A DNA stretch of 64,000 nt from Sepiola atlantica (GCA_963556195.1 OY744520.1:147718929-147782928); one strand, 5' to 3'; counted from the stretch's first letter, positions 34,140-46,025 are shown. Numbers and translations are program-made. The notes: generated by a model from the sequence alone, not told the origin.

Positions 34140-34780
34140 ATTTAAATATATATTTAAAAATAATTAAATATGTAATCCGTTTGTATTCATGTAAACATTT
34201 GAACGTTTACTTTTTCAATAAAAATCAATCAAATCATAAAGCCGCTTTTACCAGACTTCATGTCAAAGAGTTTCATGACGAGGAATTTACATTTGTTGAG
34301 AGTAATTTATTCCAAGTACATACTACTCCCAAAGAAATCTATCACATTTGTTCTTCATTCTTAGTTAAACTTTTCATTCGCGTCATGTAGTAATATTATA
34401 ATGAGTAATATTTAATAATATGCAATGATGAGAAGCTTTTCTATGTAACAAAAACAATCTCCGAAAATTGTTTACCTCTGGTTTTAACGAGATTTCAATT
34501 ATATGTGCTCATGCAACATTATAAAAACTCATGCGGATTTTCATTAAAATTGATCCGTGTTCACTTCGTAGTACTAAAACATTTTTCAGGCGCTCAAGTC
34601 ATATTTATAAACTATCTTCACGATGTTGAGTCACCTCTTACTTACCATTAATTTAAAGTAGACTCTGAACCGTGATTTCTTGCATCTGTCAAAGTCCATA
34701 CTGAGGCTTAACAAAAATTTATCCCGGTCTCGATGCTAAAATGCCTGGGACAGCTTCAGGAAAAATGTTCTCATATACTC
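34140..34780. other. Unannotated sequence
   Basis: A 69-codon frame at 34181-34390 has no recognisable motif. Nothing else is supported. Confidence 0.45.
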
Positions 34781-34789
34781 AATCTTGAC

Positions 34790-35480
34790 ACCACAACATC
34801 TATCTACCTTTTTTATTCCTACCCTATCCCCAAACTCAGCTCGTGTCATTCAATCGTAGACGTGTCCCTTTTCCCCTGAGATTCTCACTGATGGATCTGC
34901 TCTTGAGGAGAAATCAACACTGAAACTTCTTAGTCTTTCTCTCTCATCCATCTTTCTTGGAGTTCATACATTAGATCCATTAGTATTGTTGCTTCTCGTA
35001 AAGTCTGTTCTCTCTATCGCCCCAAAGATTTTCTTACACATGGAGCTATTCTCTATCTCTACAGATCTACTATCAGACTATGTATAGAGTAATGTTGTCA
35101 TATTTAGGCTGGTGAATCTCTGTCAGATTTCAGGCTCCTTGATAAGATGCAATCTTTACTGCACCATCTCACTCAGATTTTGCTAGTCTCAGTCTTTTCT
35201 ATAAATACTATTATGGTATGTGTTTTTTTCAGAATTGTTTGATCCATTCTATTGATTTTTTTGTTCGATCTAGTTTAACTTGTTGGTCAAGTGGTTTACT
35301 CAATTCACTGTTTTGATACCTTATTGTAATACAGCTTCCTATTCCAGTAGCTTCTTTCTAAGAACTGCAGGTTCGTAGAACTCTCTTCCCGCTAACTGTT
35401 TTCGTTCTACCTATAGCCGTTGTTTTTTCAAGACTAAGGCCAATAGGCTTCTCTTGTCTTTCGATAATCATAGTTCATTA
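34790..35480 (+). pseudogene. Dead LINE, C-terminal part of the polyprotein
   Basis: With many frame changes, fragments follow the post-RT region of common Jockey/CR1-type LINEs. They include PLRFSLMDLLL near 34885, a LGVHTLDP-like run near 34960, KSVLSIAPKIFLHMELF near 35000, and YRSTIRLCIE, HI-AGESLS, RLLDKMQSLL near 35060-35160. YYYGMC-like and FLRTAGS-NSLPANC-like runs follow up to about 35400. The 5' part, with the RT, is absent. Clade assignment is by general resemblance only. Confidence 0.6.
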
Positions 35481-35489
35481 TTTTAGCTC

Positions 35490-37640
35490 TTTACATCAAG
35501 TGGCTTCATGCCTTGTCTGAAGCAATATTCATGAAAACACCTATCAACTACTCGAACTTTCTTCAGAGCCATTCTCTGTATGACACCAAACTGAATCCAA
35601 TTGTGATGCTCCAATTTAGAAGGTATGGGCACCATGGAGTCACTTCATAGTTAGCACAACTCCCAGGTTTACTCTGAGCTGGAGTCGGATTTGCTATAAA
35701 GGCCACATTTATGGATCAAATAGAAACTCTTTTACAGACGAGGTGTTTACAAAATATACACACCTATAAAACAAATTAATCTACAACAAAATCGTAACAA
35801 AATATGTGTATGGTTGCAGCTTAAAGTTTCCAAACGACTGGTGGTATGGTATAAAGCTTGAGCAACTTATAACACGCTACTTAATAATCTGAAGTTTGTT
35901 TGCTTGTTTAGCCAATTTGACGTGCACAGCGCCAAAGAAGACCGAGCATCAGAATTGTCTGGTCTCCATGAAAACCTCCTAGTTGATTGCAGCTATTCGT
36001 TAGTCCTGTAAAATGCAGGTTCATATCTGCCGCCGCGAGTAACACGGCTCATCGCTTGTCGGCGAAGTCGATGAAGTTTGCTCCAAAACAAACATTGGAG
36101 TAACGGTTGTAGATGTGCGGAATTATCGTTTTTATCTTCACTTCATGGATTTGCGTTTCTGTGCCTAACATCTTTTGACTTGTTACACAGAGAGACAGAG
36201 CCGTCCAGATCACGAAAGATCCTAATGCCGACTTCTAGAGTTTCTCCAGAGATTTTGTAGCCGGGTCGTAACCCTAATACCGCTACTTGCCAAACCTATC
36301 CGCCATTGATGGTTATGCCAGAGATTGGAGTTCCAGACGGCAATGCTTTGAAACAAAAAACGTTTCCACTACCTCTATCTCGGGCAGAGTTTTGTGAACT
36401 TCAGAGACACGTTGCTGATGTTAACACAGCGGTAGTTATTTACACATTGCATACACGTTTTGTATAGGCGACAATTGCGTAACATAGCGACGCATATTCT
36501 CAAGTCAACAGGCACACAGACGCGCTATAGATATTATCGAAACATAATCAGTTTATTGTTTTGTTTTGCGAAATATTTACTCAAATAACAAAGAGACTTC
36601 CATTTTTGTTAATTCGCTTCGAGAAAAGAACTTTCTCCTTACCCCCTGTCGTCATTTTCCGTTACTGCTTCCGTGTTTTCGATGGACAGAAACAAGACAA
36701 TAATTAAAACGTATGCGCGAAAATCTATTTGGGGGAGGCGAGGATAACGATTGTGCGGAAATAACAAAAGGACTAATGTTTTAAGTAAAAATATATTGGC
36801 TTTGTACAATAAAATATCCGCCATGTTGAATATCATCAGCGGTCCAGAACGTTATAGAAAAATTGCCAACAGCTCGAATGGAAGAATGATCAAAGAATAC
36901 ACGACGGAGGGGAGGTAACAAAGAAGTGACTAATTTGGCATAGAAAAACGTTCGCGCCATTTCTGATTATGTATCAGCAAATATTATCCGCCATTTTAAC
37001 AAATAAAAAAGAATGTTAATATTTTTACTTAGTTTCTATATTTTATTTTATTTTATTTATATCGACGCTTTTATGTTAGGGCGTCTGTTTTAACACAACT
37101 ATTTCGTGATATTTGATTCAGTAATAGTTTTCATTCATTTTTATATTTGTTGATATTCAATGCTTATTTATGTTCGTCTGAAAAGCCATTGTTGTCGCCA
37201 TTGTATTAGCGGTGCTTAGACGGCTGCACAAGGTCACATGATTAAACAAATTTCCGGTTGCAGCTTACAAAACGTAAGCATTTATACATATGTCCAATAG
37301 TTGGTTTTCAATGCGATTTTTGTTTCCATGAAAAGGATGGTATTATGGAAACAAATTAAAAACAAAGTTGCATGTTATATTGATTCATAATAAAAGCTAC
37401 AGGTTTACGCGGGTTCTCGTAATTTTCACGTACAAACACACGCATTCATACAAATCAATTTTATCGTGGATACAGGAAATCTACAGATACACCAAAAGTT
37501 AGACAAGTAAACTTTAACTATCCATCAAAATAATTAAAATTAAATGCCAATTGATCAAAATATAACAGCATAATTTATTAATATTAATATATTATTAATA
37601 ATAATTGAAACTAAAGTATCCCTGTAAGCTTTTTGTCATG
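35490..37640. other. Long unannotated stretch
   Basis: Somewhat more GC-balanced near 35880-36340 but without a supported gene. Motifs such as ATCCGCCAT recur twice (36825, 36990) without a clear repeat unit. Confidence 0.45.
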
Positions 37641-37734
37641 TAATTGTTATATGTCTGCATTGAAATAGATTGAAACAATGCCATATACAAGAAGCAGACA
37701 CGATAACTTTCTTAAATGGCTACAAACATACAAT

Positions 37735-38175
37735 CTTGACACCTTCTTTTCTTTCTCTTTCTTTATCTTCTCTTTCTATCTTGTTTCATCTCTCCCGACC
37801 CCCTCTTATCCAGCCCATCGCTGGATAAAAATAAATATGAATTTAACTCGAATCTTACGTTAACCATTCTCAGCCCGCAACAAATCCTAAATGGCTATAG
37901 ACACCCACCCATAACCTCCCTCTACCCGTCTCCCCTTTCCCTTTCTTTTTCTTTTCCTTCAAACCCCCCTACCCTAGCTAAGCGTTGGATAAAAATAAAA
38001 AATAAAAATACAAATAGCTGCAAATTAAACTTTTCTAACGGCAAATATATTTTTCTTCCTTTTCTTTTTCTTTTCTTTTCCTCGCGCCCCCCCCCCCTTT
38101 CTACCTAAGCTCAGCGTTGGATAAAAAAATGAAAATATTAATTTCTAACGGCATTTATATTTTAAAATCGGTCAC
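37735..38175 (+). repeat. Three ~150-bp pyrimidine-rich tandem units
   Basis: Each unit has a CTTTTCTTTTC-type run, a C-run, and then CAGCG(C)TTGGATAAAAA (37815, 37980, 38110). TTTCTAACGGCA occurs in the last two. It may be the 3' region of a retroelement whose tail is at 38262-38380. Confidence 0.65.
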
Positions 38176-38261
38176 ATGACTTTTATTTCTTTCTCCTCTT
38201 CTTTTTTGCTTGACTTCATTCTTCCTGGAATTCAGCGACCAGGTTGGATCATAAAAAAGTA

Positions 38262-38380
38262 TTTGCCTGATGAGACCTCAGCTCTTGAGAGCTGTAGATC
38301 GATAACATCGACATGCCATTGTAGCAGACCTTGTACATGTTTGAATAAAAGCATTCACAATACAGCTCTATATTTTTATT
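38262..38380 (+). repeat. Retroelement-like 3' tail, copy 1
   Basis: GATGAGACCTCAGCTCTTGAG, GATCGATAACATCGACATGCC, TTGTACATGT and AATAAAAG recur in the same order at 52805-52895. The end has a polyadenylation-like signal. Confidence 0.6.
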
Positions 38381-38451
38381 GAGCACTTTTTTATAAGCCC
38401 GGTTTTATTCCCTTTGGATTCTTACCCTGTGGATTTTTACCTTACCTGGAT

Positions 38452-38454
<3 letters not shown>

Positions 38455-38514
<60 letters not shown>
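38455..38514. repeat. TA microsatellite
   Basis: Pure TA array. Confidence 0.95.
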
Positions 38515-38517
<3 letters not shown>

Positions 38518-39215
38518 ACGGTTTTGTTTATACAAACATATCATGGCTACACATCCAGAACGGGTTTCAATCGTAGCTTTGATAAGCTTGATTTTTATCA
38601 GACTAAAAAAGAAGCGTCTGTTATCTATATTTTCATATTGAAGTATGGAGGGAAATTTCAATCCATAAAGGTCACATGGCTAATCAACTAAGCTTATCAG
38701 AAATTTTATTAAAGAAATGTTAATATTGATTTTACCGTACTCAGATAATTCTACCCTTCCCCACTTATGAATAGCGTATTCCTGTGTTTAAATGTGGTGT
38801 ATGTGCGTATTAAGCGTGCAGAAGCAATTGCAAAGTCTTATGTGCGATTCATGAGATATATTTTACTAGGCACAAATAGATGTTCCGCTCCTCCCAGAAC
38901 ATTTTACAGACAGATATACATCAACCCTACAGCATGCCATCTGATCGGCTGGTTAGAAGATGTTCCACTTTGATCTATTTTGTAAAATTTTCGGCAGATG
39001 TCTGAAATTTATATTTAAAAAAAATAACGGTAAGCTAGTTGCAGAAGTAATATTGTGGATTTAGCTGATATATTGTAATTTCGTTCCATTCTTCAATATA
39101 AAAACACAGAGAACGGACGCTTGTTTTAAGTCTGCAGAAATCGAGCTGATATAGCTACGATTGAAAAATGTTCTAGATGTGTAGCCATGATGTGTTTGTA
39201 TGAATAAAACCTTTC
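38515..39215. repeat. Inverted pair of a short tail-like repeat
   Basis: 38521-38590 and 39145-39212 are inverted copies: the latter reads AGCTACGATTGAAAAATG, GATGTGTAGCCATGATGTG, TTTGTATGAATAAAAC. The sequence between them (38605-39135) is not recognised. Confidence 0.65.
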
Positions 39216-39389
39216 CTATATAAAAATAGCTCTATTTCTTTTGGCACCAGTATATAAACACAATAAAGATCCTCTGGATTTTTCCCTAGCGGATGCAAAT
39301 CTTATTTGGATTAATTTCATATACATCAAGATAAATCTAGGTATATAGAGAGCGATAGAGAGAGACAAAATGAAAAAGAGGGAGGGCAG

Positions 39390-40395
39390 ACAGTCAGACG
39401 GTAGGCGTTACGTACTAAATATGGCAAAATACTTAATGTTTTCAGTCTGATACATCCCCAACAAAACAAGCCAGACATTTGTTAAGTAGACTTATGAAAT
39501 AACATTCATGAGAATAATCGGGTATACGTATTTGCAGTTTAAAGAGGGTCTCTCCCTAATGGACCACTTGCAAGCAGGGGAATGTAAATATTTAACAGAT
39601 ACATAATAATGTAGAGATTCGGTACCATTTCAATTGTCTTCCCCAGAAAATATTTTACATAAGATTTAAATTTCATAAAAGTAAGAATATACTTGATGTT
39701 TTAAGGTGATTATGCCCTCAAAGCCCCTTTGGGTGTGAACTTAGAGATGCAGGAACACTTCCATTGTTTTACGTAAATGTTACATAAAAAATACACTTTG
39801 GATTTTTTTTAGATTCTCTAACTTTTCTTTTGTTTAGGGAACACAAACACCTAAAAGAGAGAAAAAAGAAAGTGGGAGGCAGACAGACATATAGACATAC
39901 AGACAGTTACATTTTATCATATTTAAAAAAAATGTAAGTTTGATATAATTTTAATCATAAAAATCGAAGAGTAGAATCAAAACCGCACACTCGATGTTTT
40001 CTGTCTGGCACTTTCATCAACTAAACAGTTAAGACATTCGTTTAGTCGACTATTACAATAGCACTCATAAAGAAAAATTGGATATATGTATTTGAAGTTT
40101 AAAGGGCTTTTCCTCCCATGGGTGAGTTAGAGGTTGGGCACGTAATTATTCGGCACATAGAAGGTAACGTAGAAATTCGGGATAATTCCATTGTCTTCTC
40201 TAGAAAATTTTATAAATACTATAAAAATTCCACCAAAATAGGATATATTTAACTTTTAAATAGGCCCCTTAGGTGTTTGCTCAAAGATTCGGGAACCTTT
40301 CTATTGTTTTGCCTGGTAAATTATAGATTAGAATACACGTTTTGATTTTATGTAGATTATGGGACTTTTTTTCTATATGAAACATGCAAACATAA
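39390..40395 (+). repeat. Diverged tandem duplication, ~560-bp period
   Basis: Copies at about 39390-39855 and 39960-40395 share a chain of landmarks: CAGACAG, GATGTTTTC-GTCTG, AAACA-TTAAGACATT/AGACATTTG, GTATTTG-AGTTTAAAG, CATTGTCTTC, GCCCCTT-GGTGT and CTATTGTTTT. No protein is seen. The spacing of short T-rich and ATT-rich patches is conserved. Confidence 0.7.
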
Positions 40396-40422
40396 CACAC
40401 ACACGCACACACAGAAATTGAG

Positions 40423-40424
<2 letters not shown>

Positions 40425-40476
<52 letters not shown>
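40425..40476. repeat. TA microsatellite after a short CA tract
   Basis: CA repeats at 40395-40412, then TA. Confidence 0.95.
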
Positions 40477-40477
<1 letters not shown>

Positions 40478-40479
40478 GT

Positions 40480-41200
40480 TGTGTTTCTATGTGTGTATTA
40501 ACTTATAGAGTAAGTGTAACACACGGTAACGGGACAAAATTAACAAGAAACTGGTGTTACTCTTACTTTATCAATACAGTTATTATCAGCATGTATGTGA
40601 TGATATGAATTGACTGTTGATCAAACTGTTCTACACCTACCTGTGAAATATTGACCACATTTGATACAGACAGAGTAGAGGGCAATAAAATAAAAAAATA
40701 AAAAATGATGCATTAAGAAAAGAAAAGTAATGAGAAAATAAATTGTATTCTGACTTAAAGTTATCTAAGTAAGAAGCAGCCATTTATTAATTACTGATGA
40801 CGTTTTCAATGTCCCGTATGGTTTTTTATACTTACTTACGAACATAGGAACATATTATTAAGAGAAGCAAATACATTTTGCCCTAAAAATGCACCTAGTT
40901 TAAAGTATGGCTCATCATCAAACACAAACCGGGGTATTTCGTCATCTATCCTAATTAACAAATTATAAAGTCAACCAATACAAATACTAAAAAATAGGTT
41001 TCTGGAGATTGGATAAACAATCCGGGATTTAAAGTGTTGAGTAAATAAAACAAGAGAAAATATTACTAAAATTCCTCACGCATACTACAAAAGCTATGAA
41101 GTGATTCTGTCTCTTCGGGGAAAGAATTGATCTAGGTATACTGGTAACAAGGGTGGCTCAAGCCAAAGCTTCAAAAGTTTCTTATTCCGCCAGTTTCTAA
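40480..41200. other. Unannotated sequence
   Basis: Nothing recognised. Confidence 0.5.
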
Positions 41201-41207
41201 ATAGAAC

Positions 41208-41832
41208 AAGCCGCGCGTGCGTGGTCCCCCTCTGTATGTGACTCGATGTGGCGAGTGTAAAATGCAATAAATTTGGGCAATTTGGGGCATTTTTACCCCC
41301 CTTTGACCCCCCGGCGGCGCGAACCAGAATTCTTCTGAGGTCAAGGATGCTCATTTTATATCCAGAACAATTGCCTCTACATTTTGGCCAAGTTTCAGAA
41401 AAATTGAATGGATGGACCAAACGTTATGGGAGAAAATGTCATTTTTTGCTATTTGGGGGGCTTTTGACCCCCTGGAGGCGCAAACCAGATTTTTTCCAAG
41501 GTCAGCAATACTTATTTTCTATTAGGAACAATTGCCTCCGCATTTTGGCCAAGTTGAGGAGAAATTGAACTGATGGATGAAAAGTTATGAGGCAAAAAAT
41601 GTCTTTTTTTTCCATTTCGGGGCCTTTTGACCCCTTGAGGGACTAACCAGATTTTTTTCAAAACTCGGAGAATGTCACTTTCTAACCTGACCAAAGTTAC
41701 GACTTCATGCAAAATTTCAGAGAAATTCAATGGATGGTTGCGGAGAAAAATACGGACGGACGGACGGACGGACGGACGGACGGACATGCCTCAAACCATA
41801 AGTCCCCCGATTTTATAAATCGGGGAACCAAT
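41208..41832 (+). repeat. ~615-bp dispersed repeat, copy 3 of 3
   Basis: The most regular copy: head AAGCCGCGCGTGCGTGGTCC, three internal units, a GGAC tract expanded to about seven units (41755-41785), and the hairpin CCCCCGATTTTATAAATCGGGG before AACCAATT. Confidence 0.87.
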
Positions 41833-41834
41833 TA

Positions 41835-42582
41835 TACAGCTAATTTTAATAAAATTAAAACATTTATCCAGATTTTTACCCATCATTTGATGGCCGTAAA
41901 TGTAAATATGGAGTTAAAACCAATCACCAAACATTTACCTATGAACTAAATATTCTTACCTCGCAACACGCGCGAATCTCTCGCTTTTTAAAACTATTTA
42001 CGTAAGTATTACTTTAATATGGTTTTGAAAGTTAAATTTAATTATTACAATCCATTTGGCCTTTAAATTATGAATCAAACTAAATTGTTATAAAACTATA
42101 AAACAATTAGTAAATGTAATGTTGTTGGTATCTGGTTAAAAGTAAATAGCTTCATAATCATCAAACATTATAATATATGCCGATAACTAATAATTTAAAA
42201 TAAAAAATAACTTTCTATTCGACAGGTAAGGGCTTCCAAATTTCTTTCACATTTAAAAAGGGCACGAAGTAATTACTTCTTTATGAACAAAATATTCAAA
42301 TGGCTTACGTCTTTACGCAGAAACTGAAATGCATTATGATGGATTAGATTTCGTATGTATTTTTAATTGGATCTTTAAAATTTCGTTTTATTTCACGCTA
42401 TAGAATAAAGAATGCCAATAAATATACGCTTCATATGAGATAATTTATATAATATAATGAATGTCCATGTGTCGAAATCACCTCAATAATTACGTATCTG
42501 AATTTACTTTTTATGAGCAAAGAGTATATTATTTCTCTTAATAATAACTGATAATAATAAAAAAGGAAATAATTTATTTCAC

Positions 42583-42585
<3 letters not shown>
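41835..42585. other. Unannotated AT-rich sequence
   Basis: Nothing recognised. Confidence 0.5.

Positions 42586-42589
<4 letters not shown>

Positions 42590-42620
<31 letters not shown>
42590..42620. repeat. TA microsatellite
   Basis: Short TA array at the tail side of the SINE. Confidence 0.9.
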
Positions 42621-42623
<3 letters not shown>

Positions 42624-42624
42624 T

Positions 42625-42910
42625 ATTTACGTACATAAAAGAACTCAATTAACACGTGTGTCTGGCAATCAGACTAGAGCAAGGATCGAACCTTTGGTGT
42701 AAATGTCTACAGTCTGATGTTTTACCATCCGGCTATGACGCCTTGCCCGAAAAATGTACAGTTTCAAATCGCCTATCAACTTACGTGTTTGTTATTGTTA
42801 TTTTTTTTTAACTGGCGATAAAACAGTGTTATGTTGTAGTTGTTTTACCACTTCCTTAGCGGTTAAGAATATGCAGAATGTTGCATTAAGTCGCCCTTAA
42901 TCGGACATGC
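42625..42910 (-). mobile_element. tRNA-like SINE, minus strand
   Basis: On the minus strand CATAGCCGGATGGTAAAACA (A-box-like) is followed 30-40 bases later by AAAGGTTCGATCCTTGC (good B box). The cloverleaf is imperfect, so this is a tRNA-derived repeat and not a tRNA gene. 42840-42910 is related to 5690-5780. Confidence 0.6.
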
Positions 42911-43325
42911 CATTATTTTTCGTTTTTCTTTTTAAACTTTACAATTTGAGACGTTTTTTTCTTTTCTCTCCTATTGCTATTTCTTAATTTCACGGATTGA
43001 AACGTTATTTTATATAAATATTAGTGTGAACACTGGCGAATTTTTGATGGAGGGTGTACACCTGAAAAATAATAATATGCAATTTACGTAGATGCAAGAA
43101 ACGCATACGCACAGATACGAGAATTGCACAGACAGTTTTATTAATAAAAAGTTTATAGGAAATATATTCCGATCCAAAATATATGCTTGACATTATTTAA
43201 AATAATCAGTAAACATCTGATTTACTATGTATGCATGTGTCTATATATAATTATATAAGTACGCAAGAAAAGCCAATGTGTATGAACGTGCACAAATAAA
43301 CAATACACATCTTATTTAAATACGG
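42911..43325. other. Unannotated sequence
   Basis: Nothing recognised. Confidence 0.45.
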
Positions 43326-43329
43326 GGTA

Positions 43330-43385
43330 AACATGACCTGACGATGTCCGGAAGGTACATCGGTCGAAACGTCGTATAATTATAA
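43330..43385 (+). repeat. CGAAACGTCG retroelement-type tail
   Basis: CTGACGATGTCCGGAAGG, then CATCGGTCGAAACGTCGTA. The same type of motif occurs at 59635-59700 and in SINE family B. Such (C)GAAACGT tails are common at 3' ends of Penelope-like elements and partner SINEs. Confidence 0.5.
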
Positions 43386-43925
43386 ATATTAACGTTGATG
43401 AGTACAATAGTTCGACACAAGACAATATAAATAAGGATACCCCCTCCTCACTATGATAAAAAAAAATCTTATGAATATAATTTTTTTTCATAAAAAGAGA
43501 TCTTATTTTACATAAGATCCTAAAAGATGTCCGGAAGGAGTATTACTTCTTTTAGGAAAAAAAAAAAACGATTGCAAAGAGACCGAAAAGCCCACCTGTG
43601 TCTTTGGGGTCGGAGGGCGCCGGAACAAAGCCGCTTAATGAACCTCAATAGGTAAATTAGAAGAGAAGAAAAAAAGAGTTATTCTTTCTCATTCAGAGGG
43701 AACTTTTAATACCCCCACACACGATTCACATTCTCGTTGTCTTCTACCGAAAGAATCTTTCGAATCAGACTTCGACATTTTCTTTCCGGCGACCATTAAA
43801 CAATATGGAAGACTTTTATTCATTTTCTAATTCATTTGTAGTTAAAACTAACATATATTTGGTTGGCCATTTGTAAACAAATAAATACACAAAATATCGA
43901 TTCCGCACGAGAACGGATACTTTCC
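43386..43925. other. Unannotated sequence
   Basis: Contains a small hairpin CCTAAAAGA...TCTTTTAGG near 43520-43555. Otherwise nothing recognised. Near 43902-43925 ACGAGAACGGATACTTTCCC resembles the inverted-repeat arms at 44615-44775. Confidence 0.45.
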
Positions 43926-43926
43926 C

Positions 43927-43928
<2 letters not shown>

Positions 43929-43959
<31 letters not shown>

Positions 43960-43979
43960 TAGATAGATAGATATATATA
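43929..43979. repeat. TA and GATA microsatellite
   Basis: TA followed by four GATA units and TA. Confidence 0.95.
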
Positions 43980-43982
43980 ATA

Positions 43983-44165
43983 TCTTAATATTTTACCTAC
44001 ATACGACATCGTTTCCAGATTTCATCAGTGCAGGTAAATAACAATCTCAGATGGTTACAGGGCGCGAACTTGGTTCACAGAGACACATTGAATCTGTAAG
44101 CGTTCACCTAGTCCCATAAGGCCACGAGAAATGCTCACATGATACCAGAGACATTATGTGATATT
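43983..44165 (-). mobile_element. SINE-like element (family B), copy 2
   Basis: Minus strand: CTTATGGGACTAGGTGAACGC (A-box-like), GATTCAATGTGTCTCTGTG, AGTTCGCGCCCTG (B-box-like), CTGATGAAATC, GAAACGATGTCGTATGTAGG, then an AT-rich tail. Aligns with 44333-44525 and 16875-17020. Confidence 0.65.
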
Positions 44166-44332
44166 TACACTGAACGCGGCGAGTATAAATATCTTAATAT
44201 TAAATAGTACTCAACGACCGAGTCGGGGTATTGATCTGAGAATTATTTGTGAATGTTTATTTTCAATCTTTTTGACAGTGATCTACTTTCAATTTTACTT
44301 GAAAGTGGATTCTAATAATATTAAATTATATT

Positions 44333-44525
44333 TTAATAGTTGCCCTACATACAACGTCGTTCCGAGCTAACGGCGCTCATCAGCGCAGGGAAATAACATT
44401 CTCAGCCGGTCACAGTGAACAAACCAGGTTCACAGACACACTTTGAATCTGTAAGCGTTCAACTAGTCCCATGAGACCAATGATATTGTCACGTGATAAT
44501 GATATCTGAACATTCGATAGAACTC
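44333..44525 (-). mobile_element. SINE-like element (family B), copy 3
   Basis: Minus strand: CATGGGACTAGTTGAACGC, GATTCAAAGTGTGTCTGTG, GCGCTGATGAGCGCCG and GGAACGACGTTGTATGTAGGG. It lies about 350 bp from copy 2 in the same orientation, so the pair may be a tandem duplication that includes the spacer. Confidence 0.65.
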
Positions 44526-44542
44526 AACCACATGGTTGGAGC

Positions 44543-44544
<2 letters not shown>

Positions 44545-44604
<60 letters not shown>

Positions 44605-44649
44605 TATATATATAAGAAGGTACCCGTTCTCGTGTAGGTTAATATGCAT

Positions 44650-44728
<79 letters not shown>

Positions 44729-44773
44729 CTCCAAATATCAATTCATATTAACCCTCACAAGAACGGGTACCTT

Positions 44774-44826
<53 letters not shown>
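44545..44826. repeat. Three TA arrays with an inverted repeat around the middle one
   Basis: TA at about 44545-44614, 44652-44725 and 44777-44826. Arms 44615-44656 and 44734-44775 are inverted copies (GAAGGTACCCGTTCT, then GGTTAATATG-ATTGATAT) with about five mismatches. Confidence 0.9.
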
Positions 44827-44830
<4 letters not shown>

Positions 44831-45294
44831 GGAGGTCGATTTTGAAACTGTAAATTATCGCACTCGAAGAAAGTTGCCAAATAATGTCAAAAGTTACCAC
44901 AAGAAATATTTTTCTTCAAAATTTTGTATTTATTTGAGCATTGCAACTTTAAGATCAAATAAATCGAGATTTTTTCTCACTGCCTAGATTTCACCGGCAG
45001 ATGTGTCGCCTTAAATTAAACCCGGGTTTTAACAAAAAAAAGTAATACATTACTTAATAATAAATATTTTAAAGTTTATTATTATTTTTCTTAAGAAATT
45101 AAATGTACATATTCAAATTAAAAAGGAATAAAACACTATGATATTTAATGTTATATATAAATAATTATTTGTTTACATAGGCGTTTTATTTATTGGATAT
45201 TTTTTATGGTATTCACCGGTTGAAAATTCATCGGGCGAATTTGACTTCCCGTGTTGATTCTCTGTTTAATTATCACACATATATATTGAATTGT

Positions 45295-46024
45295 CGAGCG
45301 CTGGCTTATCTAATCCCACTTTCCCGACCTTTTGTCACACCTTACCTTGTGGGAGTTAGATAAATAAAAACTAGTTCAGCCAGGGGGTTTTACCCCACCA
45401 AATAAACCGGTATCGTCCGGGCCTTTGGGTCTGGATTCACGCCCGTCTATTGGGGCTTGTCCGTCCTGTGCAGTTCTAGGAGGTGCATCTCCCAGGTTTT
45501 GCCTTCCCTCTTTGGGGAGGAGTAAGTTTATTGCTTACTGTCTGAGGCGGCCCTACCGGGGAATGCCGACGAAGCTGCCCAGGCAATTTTTAAATGGCCA
45601 GAGTGCTCACCTCTCGAGCACTGGCTTTCTCATCCCACTTTCCTGACCTTTTGTCAATCTTACCTTGTTGGGGGTAGATAAATAAAATCTAGTTCAGCCA
45701 GGGGTTTTTACCCCACCAAATAAACCGGGCCTTTGGGTCTGGATTTACGCCCGTCTATTGGGGCTTGTCCGTCCTGTGCAATTCTAGGAGGTGCATCCTC
45801 CCAGACTTTGCCTTTCCTCTTTGGGGAGGAGTAATTTTATTGCTAACTGTCTGAGGCGCCCCTACAGGGGAATGCCGACGGGGCTGCCCAGTCAATTTTT
45901 TAATGGCCAGAGTGCTCACCTCTATAGCGCAGGGTTATCTAATCCCACTTTCCTGACCTTGTGTCACATCTTACCTTGTTGGAGGTAGATAAATAAAACT
46001 ATTTCAGCCAGGAGTTTTTACCCC
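45295..46024 (+). repeat. Tandem repeat, 2.3 copies of a 309-320-bp unit, relatively GC-rich
   Basis: Unit starts at 45295, 45615 and 45924 (partial). Each has CTAATCCCACTTTC, CTTACCTTGT, TAGATAAATAAA, a palindromic GGGGTTTTTACCCC-type segment, GTCTATTGGGGCTTGTCCG, TCTTTGGGGAGGAGTAA and CCAGAGTGCTCACCTCT. Open frames in it are short and repeat the same peptide, so they are not called as genes. It lies between the left end and the transposase of the transposon. Confidence 0.9.
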
Positions 46025-46025
46025 A

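Noticed and set aside
42655..42760. A possible tRNA gene on the minus strand
   Set aside because: The A and B boxes are present, but the acceptor and anticodon stems do not pair well, and it has repeat-like neighbours; called a SINE head instead.
45425..45988. Two similar plus frames with LGRSKFIAYCLRRPYRGMPT
   Set aside because: They lie in consecutive units of the 310-bp tandem repeat and match no family; similarity is due to repeat duplication.
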